Source: CAVOJV01 sp963696325 (GTDB lineage Bacteria > Pseudomonadota > Gammaproteobacteria > Competibacterales > Competibacteraceae). Taken from it: 64,000 bases of DNA. This document shows positions 45,124-54,165 of this stretch, piece by piece. The notes under the pieces were generated by a model. It saw nothing but the letters and a program-made list of their open reading frames with translations, was not told where the DNA came from and made no database searches. Every line of letters starts with the position of its first letter. Position 1 is the first letter of the stretch. The DNA lies in the NCBI GenBank assembly GCA_963696325.1, contig CAVOJV010000058.1:23024-87023 (forward strand). Reading direction: 5' to 3'. The translations under genes and the position numbers were made by a program.

Positions 45124-48100
45124 TTAATCTCCCACTGCCAGGCTCGCGCCGATACGGCCTGCCGCACGGGCCTTGGTTTGCATTTCCTGCAGGGCACGCC
45201 GGTAGTCTACGGGCATGATCTTGACGAAACATGGCAGGTACTCCTGCCAGTGCTGCAGGACCTCCTCAGCCCGGGCGCTGGCCGTGTAATGCCGGTGCCG
45301 CTCAATGAGCGTCCGTAATCGCAGAGCATCATTGCGAGTCATGTCATGCATGACGTCCACCCGGCCATGAGTTTCCAGACTACCGCCCTGATGTTCGGCT
45401 TTCTCCAACGCCAGATCCTCATCGGCAACGGGTTCCAGTTCCACCATGGCGAGATTGGTGCGACGATCGAAGTCACCGACTTCATCCAACACATAGGCGA
45501 TGCCGCCACTCATGCCGGCCGCGAAGTTGCGCCCGGTGGGGCCAAGCACGACTACTAAGCCACCAGTCATGTATTCGCAGCCATGATCGCCTACCCCTTC
45601 CACTACGGCAGTGGCGCCGGAGTTACGCACCGCAAAGCGCTCGCCGGCCACGCCGCGGAAGAAACATTCCCCACCAGTGGCACCGTACAGCACCGTATTT
45701 CCTACGATGATATTTTCTTCCGCTTTGCGGGGGCTGACCGCTGGTGGGTAGATAATTATACGCCCGCCAGAGAGGCCTTTGCCCACGTAGTCATTGGCTT
45801 CCCCGGTCAGCTCGATGGTGACGCCATGCGCCAGGAAAGCGCCAAAACTCTGGCCGGCTGTGCCCTTGGCTTCGATATAGATGGTATCGTCAGGCAGACC
45901 CCTGTAGCCATAGCGTTTGGCCACCTGACCCGACAGCATGGCGCCGACACTGCGATTGGTGTTGGCGATAACCGCCTCGATGCGCACCGGAATACCCCTT
46001 TCCAGCGCCGGTCGGGACTGTTCGATCAGGCTGTGATCGAGAGCCTGCTCCAGGCCATGATCCTGGGTTTCGCAGTGCCGGGTGGCTATGCCTAGACCCG
46101 CGTCCGGCCTGAATAAAACGCGGGAGAAATCCAGGCCGTGAACTTTCCAGTGGTCGATAGCACGATGCATGTCCAGCTTGTCGGAACGACCGATCAGCTC
46201 ATCGAAGGTGCGAAAGCCCAGTTTCGCCATGAGTTCCCGCGCTTCCTGGGCAACGAACGTGAGGAAGTTGATAACATGCTCTGGCTCCCCGGGGAAATGC
46301 TTGCGGAGTTCAGGGTTCTGCGTGGCGATACCCACCGGACACGTATTGAGATGGCATTTGCGCATCATTAGGCAGCCTTCCGCAATCAGCGCGGCGGTCC
46401 CAAAGCTGAACTGATCGGCGCCCAGCAGCGCCCCTATGATCACGTCCCGGCCGGTGCGCAAGCCACCGTCCACCTGTACGGCGACACGCCCCCGCAGCGC
46501 GTTCAAGACCAAGGTCTGATGGGTTTCGGCCAGGCCGATTTCCCAGGGTGAACCGGCGTGATGTACGGAACTCAACGGACTTGCACCGGTGCCGCCATCA
46601 TCACCGGAAATAGTGATGTGGTCGGCATGGGCCTTGGCCACGCCGGCGGCCACGGTGCCCACACCTATCTCAGATACCAGTTTGACACTGATGGTCGCCT
46701 GCGGGTTGACGTTTTTAAGGTCGTGAATGAGCTGGGCCAGATCCTCGATGGAATAGATATCGTGGTGTGGCGGCGGCGAAATCAAACCGACACCGGGGGT
46801 GGAGTGACGCACCCGAGCGATCCAGTCATCGACTTTGTGGCCCGGCAACTGCCCCCCCTCCCCTGGTTTGGCGCCCTGCGCCATCTTGATCTGGATACCG
46901 TCGGCATTGACCAGATACTCGGTGGTCACCCCAAAGCGACCCGAGGCTACCTGCTTGATGGCGGAACGCAGCGAGTCGCCGCTAGGTAGTGAGTTATAGC
47001 GCTCCGCATCCTCGCCACCCTCACCGGTATTGGACTGACCGCCCAAGCGGTTCATGGCGATGGCCATGGTGGTATGGGCTTCCCACGAAATAGCACCAAA
47101 CGACATGGCGCCGGTTGAAAAGCGCTTAAAGATGGCGCTGGCGGACTCTACTTCCTCCAGGGGTAGCGGATGATTGGTGAATTTAAGTTCGAATAAACCT
47201 CGTAAGGTATGAAGGTGCTCGTTTTGATCATTCAACAGGCGCGCATACTGCTGATATTGCACATAGTCGCTGGTGCGCACGGCATGTTGGAGCAGAGATA
47301 AGACCTCAGGTGTCCAGGCATGCTCCTCCCCGCGTATCCGATAGGCCAGCTCGCCGCCCACGTCCAGAGCGTTGAGGTAAATGGACGCATCACCGAACGC
47401 GATCCGGTGGCGACGCACGGTCTCCTGGGCGATTTCTTTCAACCCCACTCCTTCGATCTTCGTCGGAGTGCCGGTGAAGTAACGTTCCACGAATTCGCTG
47501 GAGAGCCCTACCGCATCGAAGATTTGGGCGCCGCAGTAGGACTGGTAGGTACTGATGCCCATCTTCGACATAACTTTGAGGATGCCCTTGGCTATCGCTT
47601 TAGTGTAACGCTTATGGGCTTCCTCATCGGTGAGCGGTTCGGGTAAGTCGGGGGCCAGCGCCGATAGGGTATCGAAGGCCAAGTAAGGATTGATGGCCTC
47701 CGCGCCGTACCCGGCCAGCAGACAGAAATCATGCACTTGCCGGGCCTCGCCGGTCTCTACCACCAAGCCCACCGACGTGCGTAAACCTTCCCGGATCAGA
47801 TGATGGTGCACTGCGGCGGTTGCCAGCAGGGAGGGGATGGCGATGTGGTCGGCGTCCAGTTCGCGATCGGAGAGGATTAGGATATTATGGCCATGCCGCA
47901 CTACTTCGGTGGCCTTGCGGCAGAGCGCCTCGAGAGCCGCTGCCATCCCGCCCGCTCCCCGCTCGGCCGGATAGCAGATACTGAGAGTGGAAGTACGGAA
48001 CACCTGCCCTACGTGATTCTCGATGCGCCGGATTCGCTCCAAATCCAGGTTGGCAAGAATTGGCTGGTTTACTTCCAGACGCTTGTGGGCGCCGCCGGTA

Positions 48101-49776
48101 TTCAGATCCAGTAGATTGGGCCGCGGCCCAATCAGCGAAACTAGCGACATCACCAGCTCTTCGCGGATCGGATCGATGGGCGGATTGGTGACCTGCGCGA
48201 AGTTTTGCTTGAAATAGTGATAGAGCAGTTTAGGACGCTTGGACAATACCGCCTGGGGAATATCCCGACCCATGGCGCCCACCGGGTCCTGGCCGCTTAC
48301 CGCCATCGGCACCAGGAAAAACTTGAAGTCTTCCTGGGTATAACCGAAGGCTTGCTGTCGATCCAGCAGGGTTTTAGGATCGGGCGCCATCGGTCCAACT
48401 TCGGCAGGTAGATCAGCCAGATGGATCTGAGTGCGGTCCAGCCATTCCTGATAGGGCCTGATCGAGGCCAGTTGCGCCTTGAGTTCGGCGTCGTCAATGA
48501 TGCGTCCCTGCTCCAAATCAATCAGGAACATTTTGCCCGGCTGCAGACGCCATTTCTTGACGATCCGTTCTTCGGGGATGTCAAGGACCCCCGCTTCTGA
48601 GGCCATGATGACCTTATCATCGTCGGTGATCAGATAGCGAGCCGGCCGCAGCCCGTTGCGGTCCAGGGTAGCGCCGATCTGCCGACCATCGGTGAAGGCG
48701 ATAGCCGCCGGTCCGTCCCAGGGTTCCATCAAGGCTGCGTGGTATTCGTAAAAAGCGCGCCGCTGTTCATCCATCAAGGGATTATCCGACCATGCTTCCG
48801 GGACCATCATCATCATGGCATGGGTTAGCGAATACCCCCCGGCCACGAGCAACTCCAGGGCATTGTCGACGATGGCGGAATCAGAGCTGCCATCGCCGAT
48901 CAAAGGCCAGAGTTTGTCGAGGTCTTTGCCGAGCACCGCGGACGCCATGGTATGGCGGCGGGCGAGCATCCAGTTGACGTTGCCGCGCAGTGTATTGATT
49001 TCCCCGTTATGGCAGAGATAACGGAACGGCTGAGCCAGGCGCCAGGCTGGGAAGGTATTGGTAGAGAACCGCTGGTGCACCAGCGCCAACGCCGACTCCA
49101 TGCGCTCATCGCGGAGATCCGGGTAATACACCTTGAGGTTGCGGGCGAGCATCATGCCCTTGTAAACCAGGGTGCGTGCGGATAGCGAGGAAATATAGAA
49201 CTGATCATTACCGAGCGGCTCGGCATGGTCCCATACGGCATGATGGACCTGTTTGCGAACCACAAACAGCTTGCGTTCGAACGCATCGCCGTCGTCGCAG
49301 TGGGTTCCGCGGGCGATGAAAACCTGCCGGACAACGGGCTCACCGGGTTTTACACTCTCGCCCAGGCAGAGGTTGTCGGTAGGTACGTCACGCCAACCCA
49401 GCAGGAGCTGACCTTCGGCTGCAACGACGCGCGCGAAAGCGGCCTCGCAGCGAGCCTGCAACGTTACCGCATGGGGTAAGAACACCATGCCGACGGCGTA
49501 GTCTCCAGGCGCGGGTAAGGTGATGCTAAGCTTTACGCATTCCGCCCGCAGCAGAGCGTCGGGAACCTGGATCAAGATGCCGGCGCCATCTCCGGCTAGG
49601 GGGTCGGCGCCTACCGCTCCGCGATGGCTGAGGTTATCCAGGATCTTAAGCCCTTGGGTAATAATGGCGTGACTCTTGCGATTCTTGATATCGGCCACAA
49701 AACCAATGCCACAGGAATCATGCTCGTTGCGGGGGTCGTAAAGTCCCTGCTGGGCAGGCGAACTGTTATAATTCAT
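45124..49776 (-). CDS. gltB: Glutamate synthase (NADPH) large subunit
   Basis: 1550 residues, full length. Converts 2-oxoglutarate and glutamine to two glutamates. Order: class II amidotransferase with the N-terminal nucleophile expected to be Cys22 (DPRNEHDSCGIGFVAD, so a 21-residue propeptide is removed); central domain; FMN synthase domain (GGQSNTGEGGEDAERYNSLP, VSEIGVGTVAAGVAKAHADH, ISGDDGGTGASPLSSVHHAG); [3Fe-4S] cysteines in MMRKCHLNTCPVGIATQNPE; C-terminal beta-helix (GATGGECFFRGVAGERFAVR). AAGG lies near the ATG at 49776. Confidence 0.97.
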   Translation of the reverse strand: MNYNSSPAQQGLYDPRNEHDSCGIGFVADIKNRKSHAIITQGLKILDNLSHRGAVGADPLAGDGAGILIQVPDALLRAECVKLSITLPAPGDYAVGMVFLPHAVTLQARCEAAFARVVAAEGQLLLGWRDVPTDNLCLGESVKPGEPVVRQVFIARGTHCDDGDAFERKLFVVRKQVHHAVWDHAEPLGNDQFYISSLSARTLVYKGMMLARNLKVYYPDLRDERMESALALVHQRFSTNTFPAWRLAQPFRYLCHNGEINTLRGNVNWMLARRHTMASAVLGKDLDKLWPLIGDGSSDSAIVDNALELLVAGGYSLTHAMMMMVPEAWSDNPLMDEQRRAFYEYHAALMEPWDGPAAIAFTDGRQIGATLDRNGLRPARYLITDDDKVIMASEAGVLDIPEERIVKKWRLQPGKMFLIDLEQGRIIDDAELKAQLASIRPYQEWLDRTQIHLADLPAEVGPMAPDPKTLLDRQQAFGYTQEDFKFFLVPMAVSGQDPVGAMGRDIPQAVLSKRPKLLYHYFKQNFAQVTNPPIDPIREELVMSLVSLIGPRPNLLDLNTGGAHKRLEVNQPILANLDLERIRRIENHVGQVFRTSTLSICYPAERGAGGMAAALEALCRKATEVVRHGHNILILSDRELDADHIAIPSLLATAAVHHHLIREGLRTSVGLVVETGEARQVHDFCLLAGYGAEAINPYLAFDTLSALAPDLPEPLTDEEAHKRYTKAIAKGILKVMSKMGISTYQSYCGAQIFDAVGLSSEFVERYFTGTPTKIEGVGLKEIAQETVRRHRIAFGDASIYLNALDVGGELAYRIRGEEHAWTPEVLSLLQHAVRTSDYVQYQQYARLLNDQNEHLHTLRGLFELKFTNHPLPLEEVESASAIFKRFSTGAMSFGAISWEAHTTMAIAMNRLGGQSNTGEGGEDAERYNSLPSGDSLRSAIKQVASGRFGVTTEYLVNADGIQIKMAQGAKPGEGGQLPGHKVDDWIARVRHSTPGVGLISPPPHHDIYSIEDLAQLIHDLKNVNPQATISVKLVSEIGVGTVAAGVAKAHADHITISGDDGGTGASPLSSVHHAGSPWEIGLAETHQTLVLNALRGRVAVQVDGGLRTGRDVIIGALLGADQFSFGTAALIAEGCLMMRKCHLNTCPVGIATQNPELRKHFPGEPEHVINFLTFVAQEARELMAKLGFRTFDELIGRSDKLDMHRAIDHWKVHGLDFSRVLFRPDAGLGIATRHCETQDHGLEQALDHSLIEQSRPALERGIPVRIEAVIANTNRSVGAMLSGQVAKRYGYRGLPDDTIYIEAKGTAGQSFGAFLAHGVTIELTGEANDYVGKGLSGGRIIIYPPAVSPRKAEENIIVGNTVLYGATGGECFFRGVAGERFAVRNSGATAVVEGVGDHGCEYMTGGLVVVLGPTGRNFAAGMSGGIAYVLDEVGDFDRRTNLAMVELEPVADEDLALEKAEHQGGSLETHGRVDVMHDMTRNDALRLRTLIERHRHYTASARAEEVLQHWQEYLPCFVKIMPVDYRRALQEMQTKARAAGRIGASLAVGD

Positions 49777-49893
49777 GGGAGACCTTGCGTTGGTGTCTTT
49801 AATTTTGGCCGGAAAAACGATCGCCAGATAATGCTCATGGCAGCTACCGCGGCGCCTTGCCCAGATTACAGAGCGAGGCAGCGTACAGCGCGA

Positions 49894-50433
49894 TCAGGCG
49901 ATACGTTCATAAAGCGTTGCGTACTGCTTTTCCAAGCGATCTCCAAACAGTGGGTCGGTTCGGGTAGGCATGATTTTTTCAATGCGCTCCCAATCATCCG
50001 CGTTGAGGCCCTTTTCAAGCAAGGGAAATATGCTAGCTTCTTCGATGTCGAGATGGCTTTGTTGCTGCTTAATGAAGACGGCGAGTTGTTCTATGAATCT
50101 ATCCTTTAGGAGAATGTCACCATGCAATACGCCGTCGATGGCCTGCCGCAATTGCCCGGTGGTGCGTTTCAAATCCTGATGCTCCCGCATCAACATGTCG
50201 ATCGTCTCTCTGGCCACATCGCTATTTTTGAGAAGAAATGAATAGACAATGTCTTCCTTGGGATGATGGTAGAGGTCGGCGTATTTCTCCAGGTAATCGA
50301 CAGCATCCAGCATCAAAGCGAAGTTAGGCGTTTTCTCTCCCTCCTTGAGAATCACCAGTTTCTCTGTGAGCATCGCTAATACCTTCCCAAAATTGCGGTG
50401 ATCTCTACGCAAATCTTTCATTAGATTAGTCAT
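49894..50433 (-). CDS. Hemerythrin-like (HHE domain) protein
   Basis: 179 residues. Helical protein with the di-iron ligand pattern: LRRDHRNFGKVLAML, YLEKYADLYHHPKEDIVYSF, MLMREHQDLKRTTGQLRQAI, FIKQQQSHLDIEEASIFPLL. Such proteins bind oxygen or NO, or help iron-centre repair; which one applies is unknown. The ATG at 50433 is followed by a second possible start at 50421. It is separated from gltB by 117 bp and preceded by an A+T-rich 211-bp gap. Confidence 0.85.
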   Translation of the reverse strand: MTNLMKDLRRDHRNFGKVLAMLTEKLVILKEGEKTPNFALMLDAVDYLEKYADLYHHPKEDIVYSFLLKNSDVARETIDMLMREHQDLKRTTGQLRQAIDGVLHGDILLKDRFIEQLAVFIKQQQSHLDIEEASIFPLLEKGLNADDWERIEKIMPTRTDPLFGDRLEKQYATLYERIA

Positions 50434-50537
50434 GGAAAGTCATTCTAAGCTTTTATGTGTTTGAAAGGTATATTCGCGATTGGCATGAAAATATATTCAT
50501 TACGCAGCAAGACCAATGCCACGTAATTACAATGTAT

Positions 50538-50582
50538 TAATTTATTAAATGTTTATTTAAAACATATACTTGAAATAAATTA
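50538..50582. promoter_or_regulatory. Nested inverted repeats in the integrase-hemerythrin gap
   Basis: TAATTTATT (50538-50546) and AATAAATTA (50574-50582) form perfect 9-bp arms that enclose a smaller hairpin ATGTTT/AAACAT (50549-50565). The region is almost purely A+T. It may combine the recombinase gene's 3' end with the hemerythrin promoter. Confidence 0.3.
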
Positions 50583-50644
50583 TCGGGTATCGGCATAATC
50601 CTTTGCGCAAAACGGGTGCGTCAAGCGAACTTTTTCAGTGCATT

Positions 50645-51790
50645 TTATTTGCGCAACCGATGTCTCTCCATAATATCGTGCCATTGCCCATCCTCAGCAT
50701 GCAAATACAATCCGGTCGTATCCAATTTTGCATGGCGGGCATTACGCTGCAAGAAATTGAGACTAATCCCCGCGTCGGCTTGATGGGTGATGCTGGTATG
50801 GCGAAACCAATGAGTGGATGCTTGCCGCAGTTTCTCTGCTTGATGAGGATTGGCTTCATCCAAACGGGCTGCCGTCTCTATGACCAGGGCTTTGATTATA
50901 CGATAAATCATATTATCCGTGATCCCCGACGTCCCCTTCAAGCTCATGACCAGAGGGGTGGTTTCATGAGGTGTCGGTAAGTCAGCAAGCCCCAATGATT
51001 GGCGGTAACTTCGCAGCGCCCGCATCATGTCTTGATTAACGGGGACCCGCGCCTCTTTTCCCCCCTTGCCTGTCACGTACCACCACCAGCGTCCGCGAAT
51101 TTCCTGGAAGCTGCTCATGGTATGGCTGGCGATCTCGCTAACCCGTGGGCCCAGCAGATACAGCAGTGCTACCAGAAACCGGGTGCGTTCATGGTGTTGC
51201 CGCTGCCGTGGTGAGCCTTTAGGCAAACTCTCTACCGTCTCCAGCACGGCTTGCCACTGATCGTGCTCAAGAAAGCGCTCCACCCGTTTTCTGAGCGGAC
51301 TGCCCTTACGGCCCCGGCGGCGCAATAAGGCCAAGGGGTTTCCCGCGAGATATCCCGCTTTAACCAGGTAACTGAACAGCGAATTGATCACGAGCAATGC
51401 CGTGCGCTGGCTGGCTGGGCTCAGGGGGCCCAGGAACGGTCGCCAATCGGGACTGAAGCGCGATACTTTCGGACCACACCAGCGCTCGCAGGGCTGCGGA
51501 TTGGCTAGGAAGTCTTCATAACACATGCAATCTTCACGGTTCAGGCTGGACAGTGCTTTACCACGCTCCAGCAATGACCATAACAACAACCGTTCGGCTT
51601 CCTTGCGATAGTGACGCACCGTCCGCGGCGAATCACGGAATTCGCCGAGCCACGCCACAATGGCTTCCAGGTCATTATCAGCGGCCAATTGGCGAATAGT
51701 ACCTGGCGGCGCCCGGTTGCTCCCATCATGGCCGCTTAACTCGGCAGGTATCGACAGGCGTTCCAGCGACCGCAGCGCAGTGGGACTCAC
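50645..51790 (-). CDS. Tyrosine recombinase (TnpS/XerC-like integrase)
   Basis: 381 residues. SAM-like DNA-binding domain in the first half (VAWLGEFRDSPRTVRHYRKE), then the catalytic domain with the full set: Arg216 (YLLGPRVSEIASH), Lys242 (VTGKGGKEARVPV), His327/Arg330 (STHWFRHTSITH), His353 (NARHAKLDTT) and nucleophile Tyr362 (GLYLHAED). It is complete, so probably active. GAGGAG 8 nt before the GTG at 51790 supports the start. It is divergent from a KfrA-like gene across a 162-bp gap with a long inverted repeat, the layout of tnpS-rst-tnpT in Tn4651-type transposons. No phage genes or tRNA lie alongside, which argues against an ordinary integrative island. Confidence 0.9.
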   Translation of the reverse strand: MSPTALRSLERLSIPAELSGHDGSNRAPPGTIRQLAADNDLEAIVAWLGEFRDSPRTVRHYRKEAERLLLWSLLERGKALSSLNREDCMCYEDFLANPQPCERWCGPKVSRFSPDWRPFLGPLSPASQRTALLVINSLFSYLVKAGYLAGNPLALLRRRGRKGSPLRKRVERFLEHDQWQAVLETVESLPKGSPRQRQHHERTRFLVALLYLLGPRVSEIASHTMSSFQEIRGRWWWYVTGKGGKEARVPVNQDMMRALRSYRQSLGLADLPTPHETTPLVMSLKGTSGITDNMIYRIIKALVIETAARLDEANPHQAEKLRQASTHWFRHTSITHQADAGISLNFLQRNARHAKLDTTGLYLHAEDGQWHDIMERHRLRK

Positions 51791-51839
51791 CAGGCATACT
51801 CCTCAATCACGTACCAGTCACCATAAATTCTACGCTAAA

Positions 51840-51877
51840 TAATAATTCATGATAATAAGCATTATCATGAATTATTA
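51840..51877. repeat. 17-bp perfect inverted repeat between recombinase and KfrA-like genes
   Basis: TAATAATTCATGATAAT, spacer AAGC, ATTATCATGAATTATTA. The geometry (two long inverted arms around a short spacer) suits a tyrosine-recombinase core site or an operator. A related half-site TATCATAATTA occurs at 51912-51922, and GTAAT/ATTAC plus TTACGTAA form smaller dyads at 51904-51923. Confidence 0.7.
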
Positions 51878-51952
51878 AATTATTTCATTTTGTTTTTTAC
51901 ATGTTACGTAATATCATAATTACATCCGGATGGATAACAATTTGGTGAGCGT

Positions 51953-52996
51953 ATGTCACGCCCAGGAATCGACTATGAACAGGTCAGGGCAGCCGCAGTT
52001 AGCCTGCTGAAATGCGGTGCTAATCCATCCATCCAGCGGATTCGGGAACTCCTGGGCACCGGCAGCAATTCCACCATCGGCAAACACCTGAAGCAGTGGC
52101 AGCAGGAGTTGATCGAGCCCCCCGAGGTCGCCCTCCCCGCGGCTGTGCCGGAAGCAGCGCTGGTAGCGCTGGAACAGTTCTGGAAAGTCGCCATCGAGCA
52201 GGCTGATGCGCATTACCAGGCGCTGCGCGAACAGGCCAGCCAGGCCGTGACGCTGGCCGAACAAGCGCGCGACGCGGCCCTGATGGAAACCGATAAAACC
52301 CGCACCGAGGCCGCCGACCTCCGTCAGCGGTTAGCCGCCAGTGAGGCGGAAGTTAGAGAATTGCAGGATTTTCTGCTCGTCGAGCGGGAGCGCAAGAGCC
52401 ATGCGGAAGCGGCCACGGCAGTGGCTGAACAACAGGCGGCGACCGCCGCGCGGGTTGCCGAGCAGCTGCGCAGCGAGGCGGCTGCCCGCCTACAGGACCT
52501 GGAACACAGGCTTGCCCAGACCGTCGAAGACAGGGACAAGCGCCTCATTGATGCGGAGCAGCAGCTTCAGTATGAGCGGGAGCGGAGTGAGGCCAATGCA
52601 ACGCAGTTGCTAAAAATCATCGCGCAGAATCGCAGCGACCAGGCCGCCGAGCGGCAGGCGTTCGGCGTTGAAAAAGCAACCTGGCAGGCGCGGGAGACAA
52701 CCCTGCACGAGCGCTCAGAGACCTTGGGAAAGGAGCTTGCCGCCCTGGGTTTGCGAGCTGCCAGCGCCGCGGAAAAAGCGCGACTGATGGATGCAGAGAT
52801 CAAGCATGCCAGGCAATCATTGCACCATTTGCAGGAGCAATACCTGGAGGCTGTTAGGAGCGTGGAAGCGTTGCGCGGCGACCTCAAGATCGCCGCTAAC
52901 GAGCGGCACGTTTTACAAGAGACACTGGTTCAATGCCGTCACGCGCTGGAAACCGCGAATATATCAACCGATGCTAAACTGCTCAAGGATGCTTAA
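51953..52996 (+). CDS. KfrA-like DNA-binding coiled-coil protein (TnpT-like)
   Basis: 347 residues. N-terminal KfrA-type DNA-binding domain (residues 1-60: DYEQVRAAAVSLLKCGANPS, IQRIRELLGTGSNSTIGKHL, KQWQQEL) followed by about 270 residues of uninterrupted Ala/Glu/Arg-rich coiled coil. KfrA proteins are plasmid autoregulators; TnpT, the partner of the TnpS recombinase in Tn4651-type transposons, is of comparable size and build. Position opposite the tyrosine recombinase makes a recombination-helper role the best inference. The ATG has GGTGAG 3 nt upstream. Its 3' end overlaps the convergent DUF4389 gene by 14 bp. Confidence 0.83.
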   Translation: MSRPGIDYEQVRAAAVSLLKCGANPSIQRIRELLGTGSNSTIGKHLKQWQQELIEPPEVALPAAVPEAALVALEQFWKVAIEQADAHYQALREQASQAVTLAEQARDAALMETDKTRTEAADLRQRLAASEAEVRELQDFLLVERERKSHAEAATAVAEQQAATAARVAEQLRSEAAARLQDLEHRLAQTVEDRDKRLIDAEQQLQYERERSEANATQLLKIIAQNRSDQAAERQAFGVEKATWQARETTLHERSETLGKELAALGLRAASAAEKARLMDAEIKHARQSLHHLQEQYLEAVRSVEALRGDLKIAANERHVLQETLVQCRHALETANISTDAKLLKDA

Positions 52997-53291
52997 GGTC
53001 TTGGTTAGTGGCGCCGCCGTCCGGCCAGGGCTCAAAGGGAAACGGCAGCGACTCGCTGTTGAAGGTCATAAACCGCCACACCCGATAGATAAATAGGCTG
53101 AGACTTTGGCCAAACTCCAGGACTCGGGGATTGGTTGTGCCGGTCAGCAGTTTGGTCGCGAATTGAAACAGAGCCACGGCGATCATGACCATTTCCGCCA
53201 CATGGTAGATGAGCGCGAACAGCACCATGTAGATACCTCGCTTCCAGGTACTGCGCGCGACAATGTTCTGCTTGAAATTTTCCTCTGTCAT
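52983..53291 (-). CDS. DUF4389-family membrane protein
   Basis: 102 residues with two membrane spans (IYMVLFALIYHVAEMVMIAV, ALFQFATKLLTG) and the family pattern NPRVLEFGQSLSLFIYRVWR, FMTFNSESLPFPFEPWP. DUF4389 proteins are widespread, small and uncharacterised. AGG 8 nt before the ATG. It is divergent from the VWA gene at 53458 across 166 bp. Confidence 0.82.
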   Translation of the reverse strand: MTEENFKQNIVARSTWKRGIYMVLFALIYHVAEMVMIAVALFQFATKLLTGTTNPRVLEFGQSLSLFIYRVWRFMTFNSESLPFPFEPWPDGGATNQDLKHP

Positions 53292-53457
53292 ATTGATTAC
53301 CTGTGGGTCTGCCCGTGCTGGTCCAATGATGATAGTGTACCAGCTAAAATATAACGATGATTGACTGGAAGGTGGAATTATTACCCTCCACCACCGAGAC
53401 TAACCCGATGCTATCCTTGGCGAGACGGTTTCAGGGAAACACCTGTAAAAGCGACCG

Positions 53458-54159
53458 ATGAGCAACGATAACTTACCAAAGCTGTCATCCTCGGCGGAGG
53501 TGGCAGAATTCCTGTGCAAGGCGGCGGCTGCAACGACTGTCAAGCCGGTCAGCGGCCGTCTGATCTTTGCCCTGGATGCCACTGCCAGCCGCCAACCTAC
53601 CTGGAATCGCGCCTGTCAGTTACAGGGAGAGATGTTCGTGGAAACTGCTGGTCTGGGTGGTCTAGCCATTCAACTGGTTTGGTACCGTGGATTGGGAGAA
53701 TTTGACGCCGGCCCTTGGGTTAGCCAATCTGCGAAGCTGGTGAGGGTTATGAGCGGGGTATTTTGTCAGGGCGGCATTACCCAACTGGCGCGAGTGCTCA
53801 AACATGCCATCGCGGAAACCCAAAAACACAAGATCAACGCGCTGGTGTTCGTGGGGGATTGCATGGAAGAAGATATTGAGGAACTCTCTGCGCTGGCCGG
53901 TGAACTGGGCCTGCTGGGGGTGCCATTATTCATCTTCCACGAGGGCGGCGAGCCAGTAGCGGCCGCTGCCTTTCGCCGCTTGGCCAGGCTCAGCCACGGC
54001 GCTTACTGTCGCTTTGATGCCGGCAGTGCCCAACAACTCCGTGACTTGCTTGGCGCGGTAGCCGTGTATGCGGCGGGCGGAAACCAGGCTCTGGAGGAGT
54101 TCGGACGACGCAAGGGTGGCCTCGTTCTCCAACTAACCAATCGGCTCCAAAAGGAATAG
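53458..54159 (+). CDS. VWA-domain-like protein
   Basis: 233 residues, no signal peptide. The core looks like a von Willebrand factor A fold: metal-site motif FALDATASRQPTWNRACQLQ (DxTxS), a central QLVWYRGLGEFDAGPWVSQS, the second metal residues in GGITQLARVLKHAIAETQKH, and NALVFVGDCMEEDIEELSAL. The C-terminal half (LARLSHGAYCRFDAGSAQQL) is typical of small bacterial VWA proteins. It is followed 6 nt later by a membrane J-domain gene, so the two are probably one operon; a link to protein assembly or chaperoning is inferred only from that. Confidence 0.72.
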   Translation: MSNDNLPKLSSSAEVAEFLCKAAAATTVKPVSGRLIFALDATASRQPTWNRACQLQGEMFVETAGLGGLAIQLVWYRGLGEFDAGPWVSQSAKLVRVMSGVFCQGGITQLARVLKHAIAETQKHKINALVFVGDCMEEDIEELSALAGELGLLGVPLFIFHEGGEPVAAAAFRRLARLSHGAYCRFDAGSAQQLRDLLGAVAVYAAGGNQALEEFGRRKGGLVLQLTNRLQKE

Positions 54160-54165
54160 CCCGCC

